27,581 bases of DNA, taken from assembly GCA_009103225.1 (NCBI GenBank), contig RHPI01000026.1, forward strand, positions 871,756-899,336, written 5' to 3'. Shown here piece after piece: positions 1 through 9,629 of this stretch; the first letter of the stretch is position 1; each line of letters begins with the position of its first letter. Source of the stretch: Chlorokybus atmophyticus. Its lineage: Eukaryota > Streptophyta > Chlorokybophyceae > Chlorokybales > Chlorokybaceae. A model generated the notes under the pieces. The model did not search any database and had not been told where the DNA came from. It worked only from the letters and a program-made list of their open reading frames with translations. The position numbers and the translations under genes were made by a program.

Positions 1-2647
1 GGGAGGGGAGGGGAGGGGGTTGTGGGGGTGGAGTCGCCCCAGCCGACGACTTCGTAGAGCTTGATGAGGGCGGGGTGGGAGGGGGGAGCGGACAGCAGCT
101 TCAGGACCTGGGAAGGGAGAATGTGTTAGTAGTCGGGATGTGTGCGTATGTGTGTGCGTGCGTGAGCGCGCACATATGCTGGCGTGCATGTGCAGAATTG
201 CGTATATCTGCGGGCACACACGTGGAAGCGTGTGTAAGCACGCGCGCATGTGCGTGCATGCGTCTATGTGCACGAACACGCGCACACTTGCACGTGTGTC
301 TGCATGCGTGCTTGTGCCCGAACTCAATATGACGTTGATGTTGGTATTGCAAAGCAAGAGTCTATCGGACACACCTTGATCTCACGCGCGACGCGTCTTC
401 GGTCCACCGCCTCCACCAGCCTGGCCTTATCGATGGTCTTTATCGCCACCCGGCACCCCGATAACAGATGCGTCCCGGCCCTCACCTACACGCCACACCA
501 CAATCAACACCACACACACAAATACCCAAACCTAACACACGCATGAGCGTGTGTGCGCATATGTGTGCATGGCACGTGTGGGCCACATGTACACGCATGT
601 ACGCGCACACGCACACGTACACACACACACACACACACACACATCCCCTCCCCACCTTGCAGAAGCCTCCCTCTCCCACGACTGGCCCCACGGCGTATCC
701 CGGCAGCCGTCCCCCCGCGCCCGTCTCTCTGGCGGAAAGCACCTCGAACGCGGGAGACTTGGGAGCCACTGCTGGCTGAGCCGAAGGTGTTGTGTACGTG
801 GGGACGAGGGGAGAGACTCTGTAGTTGTTGTTGGGGGTGTGTGGGTCTGTGGGGGCGAAGAGGGGAGCTGTTGTTGTTGTTTGGGGGCGGGTCTGGGAGT
901 GGGTTTGGGATTCGAGGAAGGCTAGGAGTGTGCTTGTGCGTGGCGCTGAAGGAACTGTTGTTGTTGTTGGTGGTGGTGGTGGTGGTGTTGATACCGGTGT
1001 TATTGGTGGTGGCGGGATGGTAGTTGTGGGTAGCGGCGTGTTCAGTAGTGATGAGGTTGTTGGAGGGGTGAAAGTGGACGTTGCGGTCAGGTATGGCGCC
1101 GATGATGGCCGACCAGCAGCAACAGCAGCAGCCACCGCACCAACACCATGTTGTTGTTGTTGTTGTTGTTGCTGTAGCTGTGGGTGTATCTGTGGCTGCG
1201 CCTGCTGTTGATGCTGCTGTTGTTCTTGTTGTTGTACTTGCTGTTGTTGTGTTTGTTGTTGCGCGCGGCCATTCTCCACACCTCCCCCTCTCGGCGTCCC
1301 CGGCCTCGACCCCGACCCCGTCCCCGTCGTAGCCATCCTCGGCGTGTACCTCCCTCCAACACTCCTTCCACTACCCCCACTATTGTTGTTGTTGTTGCCA
1401 TTGTTGTTGTTGGCTTCTCCCCCCTTTGGCGCCACCCATCCGTTGTGCAGCCTCAGGAACCACTGCTGCTGCTGGTCTTGAGCCCTTGTCGCAGTGTTGG
1501 TGGGGTTGTTTGTCACCAAGTTGGCGCTCGCAGGCCGCACACCAACGTGCCTCGGAGACACTGCAAAGAGGTAACAGTATTGTTGGGGATGATGATTCTA
1601 ACAAGCGCATGCATCCACCACACACACACACACACCTGCTCTCGAGCTCGGCCTGCTCGGCGTGGCATCCCCCCTTTCCGTCAGGCTCCCCGCCCTCGTC
1701 GTCGCGCTGTTCCACGGCTGCTGCCTCATGCCACCATTGTTGTTGTGACTGCTACTCGCGTTGTTGCTCCTTGCGGTGAGGCTGCCGTTGCTGCGTCGGG
1801 GGGTAGAGGGAGCAGCCGGCGCAGCGGGGCGTGTTGGGTGGGAGGAGGTGTAGGCGGAGGCGGGGCGGGAGGGGTGGGTGATGACTGGGCAGAGAGGGAA
1901 AACATCCGAGGGAAGTGTGAGAGGCGTGCGTGTGTGTGCGCGCAGGGCCGAGGGCGAGGGCGCGTGCATGTGTGAGTTCGTGTGTAGGGTGCGGTGTGTT
2001 TGTTGGTGCACATGCGTGCATGCGCGGGTTGTGTGTGCGTGTGCGTGGGTGTTGTTTGTGTATGTGTGAGCGTGCCAACGCTGTGGAGCCTGAGATGGAC
2101 AACCAGTGGCTTCTGTTATTGGCGCTGATGAGTGTGAAGGTCGAGAATTCATGGATTCTGCAATCCAAACATGACCGACAGCTGTCTTCCAATTCAATCA
2201 TACCACCTGTCATGCAATCCTCTATAGAATTGCAGCACGCATATGTGGGACACGACACCACACCGCGAGCGACACCACACACTATTACATGTCAGTGTAA
2301 TATTGTGTTACGGAGTCACAACACTGCACCAGGTTGGAGTGTACGTGTGCACGTGTGTGTTTGCGTGCGTGTGTGCGCGTATAAGTGCGTAAGTGCGTGC
2401 GTGCGTGTGGGTGGGTGTAAGTGCGTGTTATGTATGTACAACTCCTTATCAACTCACATTGGAACTTGAATTCCGTCGGCACCACGCGCGTACTCGCAGC
2501 CGGCGTACTGGCACGCGCACTGGCTCCTCCTCCCCCCCTTTGCCCAACATTGCTGGAACCCGAACTTGATGTGTTGTTGGCACCACTACTACTGGGATTG
2601 TTATTCCCACTACTGTTACTACTACTACTGTCCATCACTCTCCCCAT
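1..2647 (-). CDS. Ser/Thr protein kinase, CAMK/SNF1-MARK-like (5' part; 3' end outside window)
   Basis: Spliced model, minus strand: exons 2647-2458, 1884-1636, 1560-656, 485-375 and 107-1 (partial); phases agree at all four junctions, giving about 520 visible residues. ATG at 2647 is the only good start. Residues 1-430 are low complexity: Ser/Asn-rich, then Pro/Thr-rich and several poly-Q and poly-N runs. The kinase fold begins near residue 435, with the Gly-rich loop GEGGFCKVRAG (about 442-452), beta-3 VAIK with the ATP-binding Lys about 464, helix C AREIK with Glu about 483, then HPALIKLYEVV. The GxGxFxKV..T..VAIK..D pattern and LIKLYEVV are typical of the SNF1/AMPK/MARK-type kinases. After EVV the reading turns into a Gly/Pro/Thr insert at the window edge. 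Catalytic HRD and DFG motifs lie outside, so activity cannot be judged. Donor gtgagt after exon 1 is canonical; the introns are rich in CA/TG tracts. Confidence 0.85.
108..374. repeat. Alternating purine-pyrimidine tract filling a kinase intron
   Basis: The intron between kinase exons 4 and 5 is almost entirely TG/CG/CA steps from about 129 to 330. Such alternation is Z-DNA-prone. Apparent open frames through it on both strands are low-complexity Cys/His/Ala/Arg strings and are not treated as genes. Confidence 0.8.
540..644. repeat. CA/TG microsatellite inside kinase intron 3
   Basis: A purine-pyrimidine alternating stretch ends in a pure (AC)12 run at 619-642. It lies just after the donor of the exon ending at 656 on the minus strand. 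Confidence 0.85.
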
Positions 2648-3600
2648 CTTGTGTGTACGCTTGTATGTGTATAAGAGTGTGCGTTTACCGTAACAAGAAA
2701 CACTATGTGGCTATGTCATTACTACGCTCAGACTTTGACTCTCATTGCTACACATCAAAACCTAGCTTCACCCTAGATTGGCCTGGTCTGGTCTGGCCTG
2801 GTCTGGCCTAGCCTGGGCTTCAGCGCTGTCTGTGTGAGCCCAACAACAAGAGCTATACCAACACGACTATAGCCACCAGCAGGTACGGCCACATACACAC
2901 CTCTCTGCTTACACAAGCTACTAGTATCACCTACACATACACACAGCAGCCAAGGCACAGGATTGAGATTGCGACAAAAGTCAACACACGCGCACACGGG
3001 AAACTCCGGTTAGCCGCCCTTCAGCCTAAACCGGACTCGGCAGCTGCTAGCCCGCCGCTTAACCAGGAATACCATCAACCGGGGCATGTGTTTGTAACGC
3101 TGCAGGAAAAAACACCAAAAGAAAATGTATTTATGGACAGCCAGGACATGCGGTACCAGAAATGGTGTGATGATTTTGTTCTCCTGTGCTGTGGTGTTGA
3201 CACTTGGTGTGTTTGATCCCACGCGCGAAAGACAGTAACGCTCGTCACGTGACTTTTCGATGGGGGCTGGATCTCGCGATCTGGATCAGAGTCGCGATGG
3301 ATCGGTCCCGACTCAGCTGGGGACTTTTGTTCGCAGCTGAGAGGTTAACTAGTAGTGTGGGCTCTGATCTTGTTCATTTGGTTGTGTGACATTGTTGTGG
3401 ATTTAGGAGCATGCTCAACGCACTGGTTTGAGCCCCAGCTCACCCAACCGGCGTGCACCCGCATTGGGTTGTGTACAACCACATACGTACAAGTCAGTGT
3501 TACAAAAAAGCATTTGGGCAATTTGGCGTGCGAGGTGACATGTACTACAGTAAGGCGACGGTTGGAAAGCAGCTTTTCAACAAAGTGGCCGAGGATTTCG
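2648..3600 (+). other. Intergenic, with two exon-like plus-strand fragments and a CTGG repeat
   Basis: No complete gene is seen. At 2781-2817 there is a short imperfect tandem of CTGGTCTGGC. The plus strand from about 2940 to the stop near 3211 stays open without an ATG and reads as a polar, protein-like sequence including LNQEYHQPGH and DMRYQKWCDDF. A second fragment ends at 3600 with GDMYYSKATVGKQLFNKVAE followed directly by the strong donor gtaagc at 3601. I could not join the two by splicing or recognise either. They could be exons of an undetected gene or remnants of one. Confidence 0.25.
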
Positions 3601-4800
3601 GTAAGCTCACACACACATGCAAAGTTCAACATTGATACTTGCTCACTAATCAATCAATAGCATATTACACAAACTACCGATGTAAGTACAGCACGGGAAC
3701 AAAAGCATAATTACCATTATGTGTAACCATTGCATACTGCATTTAAGCGCAAATAACACCAAATTTACTTAAGCAGCCTTTTTGTTGCATATAATGAGAA
3801 TTAAGTAGAACCACATTAAAATAAATACGCATGCATGCACATACCTGCGCATCGTGCGCATCTGACATGTGTGTATTTGTGTGCGTATCCGCTTTTTACA
3901 AACAACGATATATATATAGCTGATCATTGATGCAATGCATTTCGAATGCATGTGACATCGCATTGAACATCATACAGAGGAGTTGCACATGCCAATATAC
4001 GCAGAATGAATGATCTACTTTTGAGGATTGATAATGCATGTTTATTAACTTAACATCACAACGTACTGAAATCATCAAACAATAAAGACGACAGACATCG
4101 AGCGCGAACAGGCTTGAGAATATATCATGACTTTCCGTTCAATACATCGTTGATTATGGCTGTTCATTCATCCGAACAATAGTTTTTAGGCTTTTTGTAA
4201 GGCCACCATACGCATGTGTCTCGGCCACCCGCTGCAAAGTTGTGTGGTTTCATTGTGACGAGTATGAGGGTTGGGGTTGCTGTGATGCTGTTGTCCAGCA
4301 TCTTTCCATATCCAATGCATATGTGGCGTGCCGCACGTCAATCATACAATGATTGCGATAAGCACTTCGTGCATATTGCGATATGCACACGGCGTTCGTA
4401 GCTGCAAGGAAGCACACCTCCATTTAAACACATGACTAGGCCCGATGTGTGTTTAAAATGCATGACTTTTGATTGCCACAACGTTGCAACATATGCGGCA
4501 CACTTCATTCCCCCCCAATGATGCAGTATCGAATGCACTATCGAATGCCAAACTTAAGCATGCAGTGGATTAAATGACCAATAGTAGTGTTGTCATACCA
4601 ATAAACTTGCGCTCAAAGATGTTCGAATTCAATCTTGTGTATGTTGCGAAATTTTCGTTAATGATATTAGTAGAATTATATACATGCAATTAATGTAACA
4701 CTTACAGCGAGGAAAGTCGATATAAACATAAGTCACCACGTGCGAATGCGCGTGATAGAGGCTGTATGGAGGTGCTTTGCAGAGTGAACATCGCAAAATG
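3601..4800. other. AT-richer gene-less stretch
   Basis: Only short open frames occur on either strand, none with family motifs or good splice sites. Composition is visibly AT-richer than in the gene-bearing parts. I see no gene here. Confidence 0.6.
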
Positions 4801-4812
4801 TTTCCCCTGCCG

Positions 4813-4933
4813 GCCGACTAACTATTGGCAACGGCCGTGCACCCGAGGATACTCATTTTGGACAGTCGTGGTTCAGTACACCTGTAATCTTGATACAGAG
4901 ACCTGAGTATAACGGCCGTTACCATCAGTCGGC
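4813..4933. repeat. Imperfect inverted repeat around ACGGCCGTT
   Basis: The left arm 4813-4838 and right arm 4912-4933 are reverse complements apart from a four-base gap and two mismatches. Both arms carry GCCGACT/AGTCGGC at the outer end and ACGGCCGT at the inner end. The spacing of about 70 bases would suit a small foldback or MITE-like element. No target-site duplication was established. Confidence 0.5.
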
Positions 4934-4967
4934 GGCCGTCTGCATAAAGGGACTGACCCTAACTGAT

Positions 4968-5138
4968 ACGTACCTGTAAGGTACCCATAAGTTAAGCAAA
5001 GGGGACTTGATGTAACTAACCGATACCCAACAGTTAGATACAAGCGACTTTACGTCGAAGGTACCTAACTATCAGGTACTTGTAAAGTACCCTATGGTAC
5101 ATGACGTTACTTCCGAAGGTACCAACAAGTACCGTTTA
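4968..5138. repeat. Cluster of GGTAC/GTACC palindromic motifs
   Basis: At least eight GGTAC or GTACC motifs occur in about 170 bases, including the short hairpin GGTACTTGTAAAGTACC. The same motif recurs near 5761-5815. No coding potential is evident. The role is unknown; it resembles degenerate satellite or foldback DNA. Confidence 0.45.
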
Positions 5139-5280
5139 TGTACTGTGAGAGACGGCATGTGATAAGCAAATTTGCAATTTTAAAAATAAACATACATTTA
5201 TAATACATTACGTGCTGTTGCTATAGTATACTGCTACTACTACTAGCTCTACTACTCCACTACCCTTATACTACGTCATA

Positions 5281-5680
5281 ATTTAAGTCGTTGCTCCTCC
5301 GCTCCTCCGCTCTTCCGCTCCTGCGCCGCCGCTCCTCCTCCGCCGCCGCCGCCGCCTTGTCGCCGCTCCAGCACCTCCGCCTGCTAAGCAAGCAGAGCGG
5401 TTAGGCTGTTACGCAACACAACGGCATTATACATACACAAACAAACTCACCTACTATGCCATTGCCGCCGCCGCCGCCGCCGCCTGGCCTGCGCTGGTCG
5501 GCCTGGTCTGCTCGGCAAGCAGGGCGATGAGGCTGCGCCATTGCGCTCAACACAAAGGCATCTACACGTATATACATATGCAAACAGTCTCACCTACTTT
5601 GCCATGGTCGCCGCCGCCGCCGCCGTCGCCGCCACCGCCACCGCCATTGCCACCGCCGCCGCCGCCCACCTACCCAGCGT
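5281..5680 (-). repeat. GCC-rich region with a tandemly duplicated exon/intron-like unit
   Basis: Two diverged copies of a unit of roughly 130-140 bases are visible: CTGCTAAGCAAGCAGAGCGG at 5381 matches CTGCTCGGCAAGCAGGGCG at 5508, and the shared CTCACCTACT-TGCCAT block follows near 5445 and 5589. Read on the minus strand, each copy is a GGC-repeat 'exon' ending in a good donor (TAG|gtgag at 5593 and 5450) with an acceptor (gagcag, ttagcag) before the next. The middle 'exon' 5507-5451 is 57 nt. Two reading frames stay open through the joins, one Gly-rich and one Arg-rich, with stops near 5281 and 5267. It may be a small low-complexity protein gene or only a duplicated repeat. Confidence 0.4.
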
Positions 5681-5682
5681 GC

Positions 5683-5753
5683 TTGAAGCCGTTGTGCGTT
5701 AAAAGCGTTGCTACTTGGGCAGCAGCAGCGTTTCAATCGCTCAACGGCTTCAA
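5683..5753. repeat. Imperfect palindrome with 12-base perfect outer arms
   Basis: TTGAAGCCGTTG at 5683-5694 is the exact reverse complement of CAACGGCTTCAA at 5742-5753. The bases inside are partly complementary as well, so the whole 71 bases could fold into one long stem. Confidence 0.6.
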
Positions 5754-5783
5754 TGGCTATCGTACTATCAACTGGTACGATTG

Positions 5784-5809
5784 TGCGATGGTACAATAGT
5801 ACCATCGCA
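5784..5809. repeat. Perfect 11-bp hairpin
   Basis: TGCGATGGTAC (5784-5794) pairs exactly with GTACCATCGCA (5799-5809) across an AATA loop. It carries the same GGTAC core as the cluster near 5000. Confidence 0.7.
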
Positions 5810-5996
5810 ATGGTATCATAAGTCCATTAAGTGTTTCAACTGATCAGACTTTTATGACACTGTCCCAACTCGCCGCCATCGCTTGTCCCTAAGTTGGGAT
5901 TAAGCGGAGACTTGCTTACCAATTTAGACATGTCACCGCGGGCTTTGTACGGTCGGTGGCCACCGGTAAAAGGAAACTGATGGGTATCATTCGTCG

Positions 5997-6059
5997 CCAT
6001 TAGGGGCCAATGACTCATTGGCCCCTAATGGATTAGGTGACCTCGGAGGTCACCTAATC
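5997..6059. repeat. Two abutting perfect hairpins
   Basis: The first has 17-base arms (5997-6013 and 6015-6031) with a single-base centre. The second has 14-base arms (6031-6044 and 6046-6059), again with a single-base centre. Both are perfect and they share base 6031, giving a cruciform-prone 63-base block. A run of U residues typical of a terminator is absent. Confidence 0.8.
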
Positions 6060-6504
6060 GCTATTATAAGTAAGTAGCCGCCGCGTATCCTGAACGATCG
6101 ACGGTCGGCCGTCATCTCAAGTTGCTTGAAGGTTATGACCGGCAACAAAGAGTCCAGTATCGCGTACGACAAGCGGCCGGCCATTACTAATTGTCCTTGA
6201 TATGCATCGGCAATGCACTCAATCCTTTAATGGCCCAAGTTGTTTGGGTCCGTTAGAGTCAGGCGGGGTCAGTCCCTCAGTCTCTGGTCAGTCATGCCGA
6301 AAGATTTGCGACGAAGGTGGCAAGCGCATACACTTCGGAGATCCATAGGTCGATCACACGGAGTCCTTGTTGCTACACTGCACTGCACGCACATAAAGCA
6401 GTAGTGTAGCAGCAGCATAAGGCCCTGAGGGTTGTAACTTGTGCTGAACTCCTCATTGCCTACTTGCTGCTGGCACATTATATGTAAGGGCATGTGATTT
6501 GCGA

Positions 6505-6568
6505 ATTAACTTTTACCCTGAGAAAGTAAAAGTTAATGTTGTGTTTGTGTATAGGCTATACACAGACA
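6505..6568. repeat. Two neighbouring hairpins
   Basis: ATTAACTTTTAC (6505-6516) pairs perfectly with GTAAAAGTTAAT (6526-6537). Right after it, GTGTTTGTGTATAG pairs with CTATACACAGACAC (6541 to 6568) with one G-T type mismatch. There is no coding signal around them. Confidence 0.65.
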
Positions 6569-6569
6569 C

Positions 6570-7750
6570 AAGCACATGTTATCCCCTTCACCCTTGGCCT
6601 CTTCCACGCATACATGCAATCAATTACTCCGTATACACATCTGCAGCATACTATCTTTGTACACACGCTTCTCCTTGTCCGCTAGACCCCTCCTCAGGTT
6701 CCCACCAGAGCAAACTTTTTGCACTATCTCTCTGAACTTATGACCCTGCTCAATCCTCATCACCTTCTTCCCTTAACTTGTGTAGCAGTATGTGTGCAGC
6801 ATTCGTTAGACGATCAGCACGACAACGGGGGAGTTGTGGCCAGCAAGGGTGGCGTGATGAATTGAAATGAATGTGATGGTCAGAGAGATTGATGTTATCA
6901 TACTCGTATGGTTGATGCTTGTGTCACGTCTAGGGTGCCGGCAGTAGAAGGGAGCAGCAGCAGCAGTAGCAAAATAATTAGCTGTTGCGGTGATGGTGGA
7001 AGTATTTGCAGCAACTGGTAGCGGTTTTTACCAATACCAACAGCGTTGATAGTAGGGTAAAGTGCCATAACTTCGTGGGTAGTTGGGTTTTTAGGTTGTG
7101 GCGGGAGCTGTGATGACTTTCCGGCGGTAGTGTACATATGTTTCTTGTAGCTAAAAATATCATCTATACAATGGTAATTTTTTCGCTAATGTTGGATTAA
7201 TGACGCGTTGTTGAGAGCGCGTCAAAGGTGGGTGTTTTCGGCCAAACCCTAAAACGCAATTCGCCCTAACTTTGTGAATAGGCAGATTTAAAGCTATTTG
7301 CCGGCTATTGTAGGGTTGGAAATTGTGTGTTCTTTGGCAATTGGGCCGGCAATGGTCTCCCCCATCAACAATAAGGCCGTCACCAACTCTTTTGGCCCTT
7401 GGCATAGCGATGATGCTAGCATGGTGCCCATGGCTCTAGGTGTGGGCCCAAAGGGGAGAATCGCTATAACATGAATAACTTGTGGCTTGCCACGTTCAAT
7501 GGCATGAAACTTTGGAACTTAGTTGTACATAATATCAACTTCTGGTCATGCTTTACCTCACTCGCTTTTTTCAAGATTTGCAAAAGTTATAACGAAATCA
7601 AGCGTTTTTAATATTAGGGTTGTAAAGAATTATAATTACGCATTTTCAATGGTTTATTACTAGCGCAATACATAGTCGATTACGGCGTGTTTAGTTTGCT
7701 AGGTAGCTGTTGATGAGCTCAAAAGAAGTGACACGAATTAGACAACCTGC
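6570..7750. other. Intergenic; no gene seen
   Basis: Open frames are short and low in protein character. The minus-strand frame at 7160-7405 is open for 81 codons but shows no motif and no clear splice context, so it is not called. Confidence 0.5.
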
Positions 7751-7758
7751 GCCTTATT

Positions 7759-7796
7759 AGCAACACGTGTAAAATGCGCCGTTTACACGTGTTGCT
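7759..7796. repeat. Perfect 15-bp hairpin
   Basis: AGCAACACGTGTAAA (7759-7773) is the exact reverse complement of TTTACACGTGTTGCT (7782-7796), with an 8-base loop. Each arm contains the ACACGTGT E-box-like palindrome. It is flanked on both sides by a GCGCCTT sequence, which could be a short direct repeat. Confidence 0.75.
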
Positions 7797-8363
7797 GGCG
7801 CCTTGGCTAGTGAGTCGTGTTACAATTGAATTTCAAACGCGTTATGCACAAGTCTCCGTCGATTTGGTGGAGTAAACGATAACTTATTGAAGTTCTTATA
7901 TTTTTACTCAAGAAATTGTTGGGATGGTAAGGTTCATGCATAATAAGCATAGAGCTACCGATGTACCGGGCGCCGCCCCATCCAATGATAGCCAATAAAT
8001 TATATATTAATCTTAATCTTTAGCTTATTTGCAATGCCCATTAACGGCCAAACAAGTTATATACAAGCCTGAAATAGTGATTGTCTCTAAACACGCACAG
8101 TTTTAAACAATGACGACTTGTACACATGGTATTTGCGCGGCCTGCTGCACTGAACTTGGTTAGCTTTTAACCGAGTAACATACATTCCAGTATAGTAGAC
8201 TTCACAAGGAAGGATGTGGCCTTGTCCTGTCAGAAACAAGTAACCATAGGTAAGGTTATGGTTTGTCAAGAATAAGTGTCTCTCAACCGGGACATTTCCC
8301 TTACCTGCTTCAAAAGCTTCAAGCAAATCAAGCTTGACATATGCCTTACAATGGACTTCACAT

Positions 8364-8442
8364 TGGAAATGGCGGAATGGAATGGAAACTGGAATGGAAT
8401 GGAACTGGAATGGAATGGAATGGAATGGATGAAATTGGAATG
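8364..8442 (+). repeat. GGAAT simple satellite tract
   Basis: About 75 bases consist of GGAAT units with occasional insertions (GGAAACT, GGAACT). The longest uninterrupted run is near 8407-8428. It lies in the gene-less region. Confidence 0.9.
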
Positions 8443-8975
8443 ACGAATACGAAATCAGGGTCGTTTAGAAGGTTAAAGCACTTTTTATCATAGTAGCACG
8501 ATACGGCATTAGCGTATTTTTGATACCGTATTATATGCGTACCGTCTACCGATAGCATCTGGTACGCGTATCTGCCGTATTCGTTAGGGTTTACACACTC
8601 AAACCTTTTCCCACGTGAAAACTCCTTAAGGCATCATGCTGCCGCGGTTCGGCGCCTGATCGCGATTGCGGTAGCTTGGGTGGTAGCCGCAAAAAGTCTT
8701 CTTATATTACTCACTTATAGCCGTGCCTGCTGCAAAAAACCACACATATCTGTCATAAATGTCATGTTTGAATCTATTGACGACCGTATTGGCTAATAAT
8801 GATGCCGTATTTAACACTCGTACCAAAAACCAAACGTGTCTGATACCGTACCGATATGGTGCTATTATGCTTTGAATACCCTAGGCCTAGCAATGACAAA
8901 AGCAATAAAAGCAATAGCAATGCAGTGACAGGAAATAAGAAAATCAACTGTGTCATCGGTCATAGCATCATCAGC

Positions 8976-9260
8976 GGTTAGCAATCACCAACACCGCCAA
9001 TGGCGGAGCAGGCATGACAAGCAGCATCAATAGGATGAGCTTTGGTGTGATTGCTATGTCACTACTAGTTGCAGCAATGCTTGGTGGCAAACGGTGTTGC
9101 TGTCCTGGTGGTGTTTGAGTGATTGCTTACGTGCTGATGTTGCTGCTGCTAAGCAACGGTGGCAGGACAAGCATGGCAAGCACTGGCGTTAGCAGCAGCA
9201 ACATCAGTTGTAGGTAAGCCATAACTCCAGCACCACCAAGGGTAAGCAACACTAGGATTA
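8976..9260. repeat. Foldback-like region with nested inverted repeats
   Basis: A perfect 18-base inverted repeat (TGATGTTGCTGCTGCTAA at 9135-9152 against 9189-9206) is extended outward by GCTTAC/GTAAGC. Further complementary pieces occur to the left, including GCAATCACCAA against TTGGTGTGATTGC and CCGCCAATGGCGG. The pattern fits a degenerate foldback or MITE-type element. It lies about 370 bases upstream of the next gene. Confidence 0.5.
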
Positions 9261-9629
9261 GTAACATTGATGTGGATTACGCTTGATACAGTAGTTGCGG
9301 CAGTGGTTGACTGCTGGATGTCAGTGGGCAGAATTGTGCTTGCTTGCCAAACACCTTGCATGAGCACTACTTGCTATTGCGCCTCATCAAGCACAAGGGT
9401 AATGCAGACTCACATGTGGTCACAAGTAGACAAACACACCAAGCTCGCACAATAACGCAAGCTGCTGCTGCTGCTAGCTGGTTGCCAATGGCGCCCGTTT
9501 CTTGCTTCGTACTGTAAGTCTGGATCTACCTACCTTGGGATAGGAAAGCCGCAAATGCACAACGCAAGTATCACACCAAAAGATAGAAGTAACAGCGTTT
9601 CCACAAATCCATTTCAGAGACACAGCAGC

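Noticed and set aside
75-550. Several overlapping open frames on both strands rich in Cys, His, Ala and Arg
   Set aside because: They are translations of alternating TG/CA/CG repeats in a kinase intron; codon content follows the repeat and no motif is present.
482-655. Continuation of the kinase frame past residue 448 into a Cys/Val-rich stretch
   Set aside because: AAG|gtgggg at 656/655 is a good donor, and splicing to 485 restores the kinase VRAG...VAIK motif; the read-through is intron repeat.
3400-3450. GGTTTGAGCCCC resembling a tRNA B box
   Set aside because: No matching A box, acceptor stem or anticodon arm could be folded around it.
7160-7405. 81-codon minus-strand open frame
   Set aside because: No domain, no splice context, AT-rich gene-less surroundings; probably chance.
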